A DNA stretch of 6,998 bases from Euryarchaeota archaeon UBA59 (GTDB lineage Archaea > Thermoplasmatota > Poseidoniia > Poseidoniales > Thalassarchaeaceae), in NCBI GenBank assembly GCA_002505495.1, contig DAVI01000067.1, positions 10,009-17,006 of the forward strand. Direction: 5' to 3'. This document shows, piece by piece, positions 1-6,070 of this stretch (the first letter of the stretch is position 1; every line of letters begins with the position of its first letter). Below the pieces are notes generated by a model. That model saw only the letters and a list, made by a program, of their open reading frames with translations. It did no database searches and was not told where the DNA came from. The position numbers and the translations under genes were made by a program.

Positions 1-1445
1 ACGACCTCCTGCCAGTTGTCATCTTTGAGTCGGAAGGAATCATGAATCCAGAGATTGGGAGTTGGGTCGAGCGGCTCATCACCAAGAGAATCCCCGACCT
101 CGGCGAAGTCGACTAGTCTGGAGAGGTTGACGAGCCCCCAACCCTGCGAGTCATCGGGTCCCGGGCCAAGCACGATGCTACCTTGTCTGCCCCCCTCCAT
201 CGATTCAGCACTCAAGGAGAGGAGCGCCCGCAGGAGAGAGCCAGAGGGGGTGAAGCCTTCTGCAAGGAGCAATTCTCCATCACTCAAGTTTTCGTCGACC
301 ACAGTCGCCCAGCCCGGCCGATTCAATACTACCACAAACCGTTCGTCTTCGCCTGCGATCCAACCATCCTGCACCATTTGTTGAACCAACGCAGCAGCAG
401 CAGCAGCTTGAGGAGCGGCCATCGAACTACCGGAGTTGCTCTTCCAATCATCATTGTACGAATTGTGCTCACCGTCAGAAGTGGCCGATACTATCGAAAC
501 TCCAGGAACCACGAATTCTACCCCCTGCCGACCTTGGGCAGTAGGTGAGTGTGGTGTCAACATCCAGAGGTCATCACCACCATCCTTCTTGGCGACCCCC
601 ACAGAGACGACGTTGAACCCGTTGGCAGGCTCTTGCACCTCATTACCGGTGTTTCCCGGAGCCACTATCGAGAGTGCCCATGGGACGGAGTGGAGCCATG
701 AGTCGAATTGGCGCGTTCTCTCAGTGTAGTCGGTGGTCGCATCCCCCCAAGAGTCCGAGCGAATGACCGCCCCGTTTACGGCCGCTGTGGTGAACAGAAC
801 CGAGGGTTCCGGGACCACCCAACCGTCATCCCCAACAACATCCGTGAAGACCAGTTTTGCGCCGTGCGAAAGAGAGGTCCCCTCACCTGGTGTTGCGTTC
901 AGCCAATCTTGCACATCCTCGGCCGCCTGCTCGTAGACCGACCTACAGACTAGACTTGCCGCCACATGGGTTCCGTGGGTGAAATGCTCGTGTCCTTGGC
1001 TGTCCCAATCATCGATTGATTCGTCGAGGAAGAGGATTTTCCGATGCGCATCTCCCGGAGTGCCGGTCGCGTTGTTCCATTCACTGCCAGATGCGCCCGG
1101 CTCGGTCGCATCACGGAAGCAGGCGTGGTCGCGGTCGATTCCTGAGTCGGCGCTGGCGATGATGACCCCAGTACCGTCGATTCCGAGCAGCCACGCTGGA
1201 TGTCCGTTTAGTTCACCATGTTGGCTAATCGAGGCGGCGACGGCGTTACGACCTGAAGTCGAGCCCCCCTCAAATTGAACGAAATCCACATCCAGGCCAC
1301 CTTCTTGCGACCCTCCAGTCCCCTCGTTAGACACTTCCTCGTTCGAAAACTCGTTCCCAAGCGCGCCCGTAGGCGCGGGGAGGGTAGAAGCGAGGGAAAA
1401 CATGAGCAGGAGCGCCAATGCGAGGGGTGTGGAGCGCGAACCCAT
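1..1445 (-). CDS. Secreted subtilisin-like serine protease (peptidase family S8), C-terminus cut by window edge
   Basis: The frame is open with no stop from the start at 1445 to base 1, giving 481 residues and no C-terminus. The product is an S8 endopeptidase, probably exported to degrade extracellular protein. Residues 1-30 look like a Sec signal peptide (Arg4, a Leu/Ala-rich core, then a small-residue Pro-Thr-Gly-Ala region). The catalytic residues are all present: Asp100 in ADSGID, His157 in HGTHVA, oxyanion Asn265 in APGNTG and Ser341 in GSSMAAP, followed by a run of six alanines. VIRSDSWG (about 219-226) and GWGLVNL (about 433-439) are typical subtilase core elements. The acidic tail after residue 445 may open a C-terminal domain. 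A second in-frame ATG lies at 1463, but the TTTAA element 25 nt upstream favours 1445. The neighbour is a divergent ribosomal protein gene, so no operon partner is seen here. The family assignment is firm; the substrate is unknown. Confidence 0.93.
   Translation of the reverse strand, partial: MGSRSTPLALALLLMFSLASTLPAPTGALGNEFSNEEVSNEGTGGSQEGGLDVDFVQFEGGSTSGRNAVAASISQHGELNGHPAWLLGIDGTGVIIASADSGIDRDHACFRDATEPGASGSEWNNATGTPGDAHRKILFLDESIDDWDSQGHEHFTHGTHVAASLVCRSVYEQAAEDVQDWLNATPGEGTSLSHGAKLVFTDVVGDDGWVVPEPSVLFTTAAVNGAVIRSDSWGDATTDYTERTRQFDSWLHSVPWALSIVAPGNTGNEVQEPANGFNVVSVGVAKKDGGDDLWMLTPHSPTAQGRQGVEFVVPGVSIVSATSDGEHNSYNDDWKSNSGSSMAAPQAAAAAALVQQMVQDGWIAGEDERFVVVLNRPGWATVVDENLSDGELLLAEGFTPSGSLLRALLSLSAESMEGGRQGSIVLGPGPDDSQGWGLVNLSRLVDFAEVGDSLGDEPLDPTPNLWIHDSFRLKDDNWQEV
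391..407. repeat. Short GCA/AGC trinucleotide run encoding polyalanine
   Basis: A perfect 17-base GCA repeat, in frame with the protease on the minus strand as five GCT codons plus a preceding GCG (six Ala). It lies in the helix after the catalytic Ser341, where subtilases normally carry small residues (SMAAPxVAG...), so it is compatible with function. Such runs can change length by slippage. Confidence 0.7.
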
Positions 1446-1497
1446 GCTCACTTCAAGCCCCATCGCGTTTAAGACGGCACCCTAGGTCGGCGCATCG
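1446..1497. promoter_or_regulatory. Compact divergent promoter with one shared TATA-like element
   Basis: These 52 bases separate the divergent protease and L18Ae starts. GTTTAAG at 1467-1473 has a self-complementary TTAA core centred at 1470.5. That centre is 27.5 nt upstream of the L18Ae ATG (1498) and 25.5 nt upstream of the protease ATG (1445), the usual archaeal TATA-to-start-site distance. Neither start has a convincing Shine-Dalgarno sequence. The simplest reading is two leaderless transcripts firing in opposite directions from one TBP site. No clear purine-rich BRE is seen on either side, so the call rests on spacing and sequence only. Confidence 0.5.
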
Positions 1498-1779
1498 ATG
1501 CAGGCCTATCGTGTGAAGGGGTCCTTCCCCAATGGCAAGACCATCCAAGAGTTCACGATGGATGTTGTAGCGAGTGACGAGGCCGATGCCCGACATCGTG
1601 TTGAGTCCAATTTCGGCAGCCGACACCGGGTCTTCCGGCGATTCGTGAACATCGAGAGCATCGAGGTCATTGACCCATCCGATTCGAGAGAGCCGAAGGT
1701 CATCTCCGCCTTCCGTGGTGACACATCACCTCCGGCCGTTGTGGCCACTGAGAGTTCTATTGCTTCCGAAGAAGAGTGA
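1498..1779 (+). CDS. rpl18a: 50S ribosomal protein L18Ae (LX / eL20), archaeal type
   Basis: A 93-residue protein whose first ~60 residues fit the archaeal LX/L18Ae fold: a first strand YRVKGSF, then FTMDVVASDEADARHRVES, the motif FGSRHRVFRR (compare GSKH...R in archaeal homologues), and a last strand NIESIEVI. This family is a component of the archaeal and eukaryotic large ribosomal subunit and is absent from bacteria. Archaeal LX is usually about 60-80 residues; here a further ~30 residues form a Ser/Thr/Glu-rich, probably disordered tail ending in Glu-Glu-Glu. The ATG at 1498 was chosen because a TATA-like element lies 27 nt upstream, which implies leaderless translation. The usual archaeal companions (L31e, L39e, eIF6, prefoldin) are not beside it. 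The identity rests on remembered family motifs and was not searched. Confidence 0.82.
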   Translation: MQAYRVKGSFPNGKTIQEFTMDVVASDEADARHRVESNFGSRHRVFRRFVNIESIEVIDPSDSREPKVISAFRGDTSPPAVVATESSIASEEE

Positions 1780-1781
1780 CT

Positions 1782-3014
1782 CTACCCTCCTCTTCTCTTT
1801 TCTATCCCGTCGTGGATCAAGGTAGCGAACACAGCTTGGTTTTTTTCAGATGAATATAGCCCTCGTTGTCTGTCCAAAGCCCCATCTCTCAAAGCTTGAT
1901 TAGTTGAGTCCCATCCTTCCAATACCTCTCCCAATTCTTTAGATGTGAAATCTGCAGAGAGAAGGACCCCACAACTATCGTCGACAATTTCACTAGTCCC
2001 ACCGACATTGGTGGCGATGACTGGGATGCCAAATGAGAAAGCCTCCATGATAGAGACCGGCACCCCCTCCGTGGTGCTGACATTGACAAATACATCCACT
2101 TCGTTTTCTCTCAACCAGTCTATCACCGACTCGTGTGGTAGTTGTCCCAACAGAGATACACCCACATTATCCCCTGCTCGTTCCAGCACCTGCTCAATTA
2201 TACTTCTTTCATCACCATCTCCTATATGGCTCCACTTTACCGGACGCTGGACATGCACGAGAGCCTCGGCGATGAGGTGAACTCTCTTCAGTGGAATAAG
2301 ATTGGAAATTGACAGAATTCGCAGTACCCCATCCTGGGATGGAGAGCAAGCCATCTGGTCGTCCACCCCCAATCTCCCGACACGCGTCTTGGTGGTGAGT
2401 TCGGGGTAACGGGTGGTGAGGTAGTCTGCCCCGGCGGCTGAAACTGAGATAATTCCATCTAGACGGTGCAGCGCGGTTCTCTGCATCGGTAGGTGCTTTA
2501 ATCCACTCCGCTCAGCATAGATATCACCACCATGTCCACGGGAGAAACACGAAAGATGGGGGTGGCGTCGGTTTAACTCAGCCCCAATTGAAGCACCCCT
2601 GTTCAGCCAGAAAGAGATAACTGCATCGAACTCGTCCAAACCTCTTCCCAGTGTTTGTTCAATCGCATCACACATAGCTACAACTTGACCGGCTTCACCA
2701 AGGACCATTCGTGGCGAGAACGGCCGTGATGCGAAGACCTCGCGCAGCACTCCACGGTGTCGACAGCCCGCGAGCCCCCTCCCCACCAATCCACGGCGCC
2801 CCCACTCCTCCAACATCATGGTATGTGTTGATTCGGCTACGATGACGTTTGTCGGTAATCCAGCGCGTTCGTGTGAACCGAGTGGTTCCATCGAGGTGGG
2901 CAGCACCACCAATTCGGAGAAGTGTGTCGCCAAGTCACGAACTTCGTTGCTGACAAATGACTCACCGGAGGGATATGGCCACCGATTGGTCAGGTAAAGA
3001 ACTCGGTATGCCAT
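1782..3014 (-). CDS. Glycosyltransferase family 4 (GT-B fold)
   Basis: A 410-residue retaining-type GT-B glycosyltransferase, expected in the cytoplasm and building a surface glycan from a nucleotide sugar. The N-terminal acceptor domain opens with YRVLYLTNRWPYPSGES, a common start for this group, and contains RGHGGDIY (about 160-166). The C-terminal donor domain has ISNLIPLKR (Lys243), HIGDGDER (263-270) and the EX7E motif from TEGVPVSIMEA (Glu316 and Glu324), followed by GIPVIATNVGGTSEIV. The ATG at 3014 is preferred: the protein then starts right at the first strand, and a TTAAA element lies 27 nt upstream. An ATG at 3059 and a TTG at 3062 would add 15 or 16 poorly structured residues. The gene converges with L18Ae (2-base gap) and diverges from the methyltransferase. 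Donor and acceptor sugars cannot be told. Confidence 0.9.
   Translation of the reverse strand: MAYRVLYLTNRWPYPSGESFVSNEVRDLATHFSELVVLPTSMEPLGSHERAGLPTNVIVAESTHTMMLEEWGRRGLVGRGLAGCRHRGVLREVFASRPFSPRMVLGEAGQVVAMCDAIEQTLGRGLDEFDAVISFWLNRGASIGAELNRRHPHLSCFSRGHGGDIYAERSGLKHLPMQRTALHRLDGIISVSAAGADYLTTRYPELTTKTRVGRLGVDDQMACSPSQDGVLRILSISNLIPLKRVHLIAEALVHVQRPVKWSHIGDGDERSIIEQVLERAGDNVGVSLLGQLPHESVIDWLRENEVDVFVNVSTTEGVPVSIMEAFSFGIPVIATNVGGTSEIVDDSCGVLLSADFTSKELGEVLEGWDSTNQALRDGALDRQRGLYSSEKNQAVFATLIHDGIEKRRGG
1785..1846 (+). terminator. Possible pyrimidine/T-rich termination region after L18Ae
   Basis: Just past the L18Ae stop, 1785-1803 is an unbroken 19-base pyrimidine tract (including four consecutive T at 1798-1801), and a run of seven T follows at 1840-1846. 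Archaeal RNA polymerase can terminate at T-rich tracts on the non-template strand without a hairpin. Both tracts lie inside the oppositely oriented glycosyltransferase gene, so their composition may simply reflect its codons. The call is weak. Confidence 0.25.
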
Positions 3015-3035
3015 CGAAGGTTGCTGGGGTAGAGC

Positions 3036-3044
3036 CGATTTAAT
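3036..3044 (-). promoter_or_regulatory. TATA-like element of the glycosyltransferase gene
   Basis: Read on the minus strand this is ATTAAATCG, with its TTAA core centred at 3041.5, 27.5 nt upstream of the ATG at 3014. That offset is identical to the one seen for L18Ae, which supports 3014 as a leaderless start. If the longer reading from 3059 were used, this element would lie inside the coding sequence. A second AT-rich stretch (CTTATTGAA on the minus strand, about 3072-3080) could serve the longer form, but it is only about 17 nt from that ATG, which fits less well. Confidence 0.4.
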
Positions 3045-3062
3045 GCTGACCACCTCCATCAA

Positions 3063-3154
3063 ACGGTCATTTCAATAAGATTCTCCCGCTGTAGTCGAGG
3101 TCAGCACCCGACCATAGGGTTGATTACGGCAAGATTAGTGTATGGAATGTAGAT
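3063..3154. promoter_or_regulatory. Divergent intergenic region, glycosyltransferase / methyltransferase
   Basis: Short spacer between divergent genes that must hold the methyltransferase promoter. No strong TATA match sits 25-28 nt before the ATG at 3155; the nearest AT-rich words are TTTCAATAAG (3070-3079) and AAGATTAG (3131-3138). No Shine-Dalgarno sequence precedes the ATG. The methyltransferase start site is therefore less well supported than those of its neighbours. Confidence 0.3.
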
Positions 3155-3919
3155 ATGATTCGACATGACAATCCCTCTCTCGACCAACACCTCCAAGGCG
3201 AGATTATAGACACCACATATACCTTAGATCTCAAGTTTCTCGACAATCAGCCCCCCATTTCAAGGAACGATTGGCTTTGTGATTTTCTAGGTGGTAGACG
3301 AGTAGTTCATGTCGGTTGTGCCGACCACCCATCTAGAATAGATCAGAAGATACGAGATGGAACCCATCTTCATAGATTGTTGTTGGATAACTGTGAGTCA
3401 GTGGTTGGTTTGGACTTGCATGAAGATGCACTTAACCACCTCAGGAATGAACATGGAATGTCGGGCATCTACCAATTCGATTTAATGAAACAGACCAAGG
3501 AGGACATTCCTTTTGCATTTGAGGAGCCCTACGATTTCTTGGTGTTAGGAGAAATAGTTGAACACATCGACAACCCCGTGGCATTCCTGGAGCGAATTGG
3601 AACAGAATATGGCCATCTTTTCAATGAGATTGTAGTGACTGTACCTAATGCGTATTCATCCACACACATCAAAAGGTGGGGTAATGGCTTCGAGGACATC
3701 AACTCTGATCACAGATTTTGGTTCTCCCCCTACACCATCGCTCGCGTGGTTACTGCAGCTGGTTATACCGTCCGTTCAGTCCACATGGCGAATATTTCCT
3801 ATCGAACCGACATCGTTTCCCGCCTATACAACCGCTTCATGGCGACTATCGGTAGCGACAAGCGTCGCCTCCACCCAGCACGCTTTGGAGAGACAGTGAT
3901 ACTTGTAGCAAGCCGTTGA
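3155..3919 (+). CDS. Class I SAM-dependent methyltransferase, glycan-cluster type
   Basis: A 254-residue Rossmann-fold methyltransferase of the Methyltransf_11/23 kind. Motif I is RRVVHVGCADHP (48-59), a variant in which Cys-Ala-Asp replaces the classic GxGxG. Asp87 in VVGLDL should bind the ribose hydroxyls of SAM. YDFLVLGEIVEHIDNP (126-141) is the motif II/post-II segment, NEIVVTVPNAYS follows at 157-168, and DHRFWFSPYTIARVV (185-199) is the C-terminal signature often seen in this group. No signal peptide or membrane segment is present, so it should act in the cytosol. The neighbours suggest it methylates a sugar, nucleotide sugar or lipid-linked glycan; the sequence does not reveal the acceptor. 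Arginine codon use changes along the gene: 7 of the first 11 are AGA/AGG, none of the last 9. The gene ends 9 bases before the convergent kinase gene. Confidence 0.87.
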   Translation: MIRHDNPSLDQHLQGEIIDTTYTLDLKFLDNQPPISRNDWLCDFLGGRRVVHVGCADHPSRIDQKIRDGTHLHRLLLDNCESVVGLDLHEDALNHLRNEHGMSGIYQFDLMKQTKEDIPFAFEEPYDFLVLGEIVEHIDNPVAFLERIGTEYGHLFNEIVVTVPNAYSSTHIKRWGNGFEDINSDHRFWFSPYTIARVVTAAGYTVRSVHMANISYRTDIVSRLYNRFMATIGSDKRRLHPARFGETVILVASR

Positions 3920-3928
3920 CCAATTTAC

Positions 3929-6070
3929 TCACCGAACAGCACTCCAACGCGTTCGTCTGTCCATCTCAAATTCGATGATGGCAACATCTTCGATACGCTT
4001 GATTCCAATCATTTCGCTGGGTTCAGCACATGGCAAGCCACCTACCCCCACACCAGCCATTAAACAAGCTCGAACCATCTCATTGGGGTAGCCCAATTCA
4101 CCAGATGGCGTGTCGTATGACACATCATTCCTCTTCAACTCCACTAGTGGAGTCAGAACTCCTTCTAGAGCCGCCATCGAAGCCCAATAGGCGCCTATGT
4201 TCGCCTCACCCAATTCGGGTCTTTCTACACCCTCCATGTGGGTCTCCACAGAATCCACGACTCGACCAGAATCATCCCGCACCAAAGGTGCGTAGGGGTC
4301 GTTGGTGATGGTTGTAGGGAGGGTGAACCCAAGGTGGTGTTTCAGATGATAGGTTAGGGCGGCTCGGATGGTATCATTTTGGACCAAGGTTTGGGTCCCG
4401 AATGAAACATACACCTGTTCGATTCCGGTCGGCAGGTGTTCCATGGCGCAAAAAACCGCATCACCGGTCCCCAACGGATGTGGTTGTGGAACGATGGTAC
4501 ACGCTTTTCCGTTGAGTGCCTTCGTATACTCAGCGATTCGCTCCGGCGGCACCACGACGAGTGTGATTGCGAACTCGATTCCACACTCACCGAGTTTATC
4601 CAAGACCCTAATGAGAGAAGGAACACCATCGACTGGAATCAGCGGCTTGTGAACATTGACTCCTTGCTGTACAATTCGGCTACCCTTGCCACCGCAGAGC
4701 AATATCGCTGCGCACCTTACCTTACTTCCTATTCCAGTGTTATCAAAGTCGAGAACTTCAGCACCCGAGCCAGGGGTGTGCTCAATGGCAGAATCTCCCA
4801 AGTCAACATCACTTTCAGTGAGGACTAGAAGGCTTCCACCGAACCCTGCACCCATCAACTTCACAGCGAGCACCCCCGGAATCGCCCGTAATCTTTCAGA
4901 CTCACTTTCTATTTCATCGGTGTGCACTCGCAGCAGATCACGACTGTCGGTCCAAGCTTCTTCCAAGAGACGAGCGGTATCCTTTGTTTCCCCCCGGCCT
5001 AGGGCGGACAGGAATTCCTTCACCCGTAGATTCTCTCTCATGACATAGCTGAAACTATCCCTAATCCTGACAGCACCAAATTCATCACTTTGGCAGGTTT
5101 TCTCCAAAGCCATTGCAGTGTTCTCCCAGTCATCAAAGTCTCTAGGGTGTTCAAACCGAAGTGAGACCAACATCGGGGGGATCACCTCTCGTTGGATGAA
5201 GGATATCTCATTGAATTCATTCATCACCTGCCCCCCCTTATCGGCAGCATGTGTGAATACCGTGAACCAACGACAGCCCCCCGCAGTGTAGGGGAGTACC
5301 CTTGATTCGAATGGCTGAGTGCTCAACTCGAGTAGCCTCCCTTCCTCTGCGAAGGCCATCGTTGCATGGTCCATAAGACCCCCGCGGGTGCCGACATACC
5401 ACTCGGCAGATCCACCCATATGGGCCAACACATCATTACTCCAAGAGAGGCCATTTGACAAATGGATGGCGAGTAAACCACAAATCGTCAAGGCGGAGGA
5501 TGAGGAGGTGCCAGAGGCAGCCGGAATCGAAGAGTGAATGAAGAGGTCGAAGCCAAACCTCAGGTCGAAGGATTTCTGCACACGGGCCACCGCCCCTCTG
5601 ATGTAATTCGACCAATGTTTGTCAGGTGTTCCTCTCTCATCCAGCGCCTGCAACCACTCTCCTTCAATCACTTCATCTGCAATCATGAATTCACAAGTAT
5701 CACATCCAGCCATTGACGATGCGATTCTCACCCTCCCATCATCCCGCGGCGATATCAGGGCCAGCATTCGTATCTGAGATGAAGCGAAGGTAATCATCGT
5801 GGCACTAAGATACGGCACATAGTCAGAGTGTTCACCGAGCACACATATTCTCGCCGGCACATCGACTACCCACAGCAAAGACCTACCGAACTCTGCCTCA
5901 AAACCATCGAGAGCCTCCAACCGTTCCTCAAACCCCTTCCCCATCCACAGATGGCGTAGGGCCGGAGACCATCGCGGTCGGGCTGCCATGATTAGGCCGA
6001 AAGGGAACTGCCTCATCAGACTCGCGGATACATCGGTATAACAACTAGAGAATGCCGAGTTTTTTTTCAA
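3929..6070 (-). CDS. Bifunctional sugar kinase (GHMP, galactokinase type) / sugar-1-phosphate nucleotidyltransferase fusion
   Basis: A 713-residue two-domain enzyme predicted to turn a free sugar into sugar-1-phosphate and then into a nucleotide sugar. Kinase domain, about 45-425: motif 1 PARICVLGEHSDY (72-84), GHMP motif 2 PAASGTSSSSA (183-193), GTRGGLMDH with putative catalytic Asp234, and motif 3 KLMGAGFGGS (404-413). GEHSDY and GGLMDH place it on the galactokinase branch rather than with fucokinase or HddA. Nucleotidyltransferase domain, about 452-705: LLCGGKGSR (458-465, Arg465), HKPLIPVDG (Lys475), PLGTGDAV (532-539) and EANIGAY (622-628), resembling the GlmU pyrophosphorylase domain. 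The metal-binding Asp of GlmU (GDVPL) reads GTQTL here. The TTG at 6070 overlaps the upstream stop (TTGA); in-frame ATGs at 6016, 5989 and 5944 are alternatives, and 5944 gives a galactokinase-like N-terminus. The domains are clear; the sugar and nucleotide are not. Confidence 0.9.
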   Translation of the reverse strand: MKKNSAFSSCYTDVSASLMRQFPFGLIMAARPRWSPALRHLWMGKGFEERLEALDGFEAEFGRSLLWVVDVPARICVLGEHSDYVPYLSATMITFASSQIRMLALISPRDDGRVRIASSMAGCDTCEFMIADEVIEGEWLQALDERGTPDKHWSNYIRGAVARVQKSFDLRFGFDLFIHSSIPAASGTSSSSALTICGLLAIHLSNGLSWSNDVLAHMGGSAEWYVGTRGGLMDHATMAFAEEGRLLELSTQPFESRVLPYTAGGCRWFTVFTHAADKGGQVMNEFNEISFIQREVIPPMLVSLRFEHPRDFDDWENTAMALEKTCQSDEFGAVRIRDSFSYVMRENLRVKEFLSALGRGETKDTARLLEEAWTDSRDLLRVHTDEIESESERLRAIPGVLAVKLMGAGFGGSLLVLTESDVDLGDSAIEHTPGSGAEVLDFDNTGIGSKVRCAAILLCGGKGSRIVQQGVNVHKPLIPVDGVPSLIRVLDKLGECGIEFAITLVVVPPERIAEYTKALNGKACTIVPQPHPLGTGDAVFCAMEHLPTGIEQVYVSFGTQTLVQNDTIRAALTYHLKHHLGFTLPTTITNDPYAPLVRDDSGRVVDSVETHMEGVERPELGEANIGAYWASMAALEGVLTPLVELKRNDVSYDTPSGELGYPNEMVRACLMAGVGVGGLPCAEPSEMIGIKRIEDVAIIEFEMDRRTRWSAVR
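6067..6070 (-). promoter_or_regulatory. TTGA stop/start overlap coupling the oxygenase and kinase fusion
   Basis: On the minus strand the oxygenase stop TGA (6069-6067) overlaps a TTG (6070-6068) that opens the kinase frame, followed at once by a run of eight A (6067-6060). This suggests termination-reinitiation within one transcript. TTG is a poor start and no Shine-Dalgarno sequence precedes it, so one of the downstream ATGs may be the real start and the overlap may be incidental. Confidence 0.4.

Noticed and set aside
391..407. GCA repeat as a tandem-repeat or CRISPR-like element
   Set aside because: It is a single short trinucleotide run coding for alanine in the protease, with no spacers or flanking repeat copies.
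55..1278. Several plus-strand open frames of 65-121 codons (55-384, 183-548, 436-729, 979-1278)
   Set aside because: They lie antisense to the continuous protease frame, whose catalytic motifs are all in order; the plus-strand translations are low-complexity Ser/Pro/Arg and match no family I know.
4030..5048. Plus-strand frames of 92-130 codons opposite the fusion enzyme
   Set aside because: They overlap conserved nucleotidyltransferase and kinase codons and have no coherent motifs; they are antisense shadows.
6060..6070. Programmed frameshift fusing the oxygenase to the kinase at the A8 tract
   Set aside because: The A8 tract lies after the oxygenase stop codon, and no X-XXY-YYZ slippery heptamer precedes it; simple stop/start overlap explains the layout.
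3929..6070. Naming the fusion FKP, HddA/HddC or GalK/GlmU
   Set aside because: Domain order differs from FKP, the kinase lacks the fucokinase/HddA sugar motif, and neither the sugar nor the nucleotide can be read from the sequence, so no gene symbol is justified.
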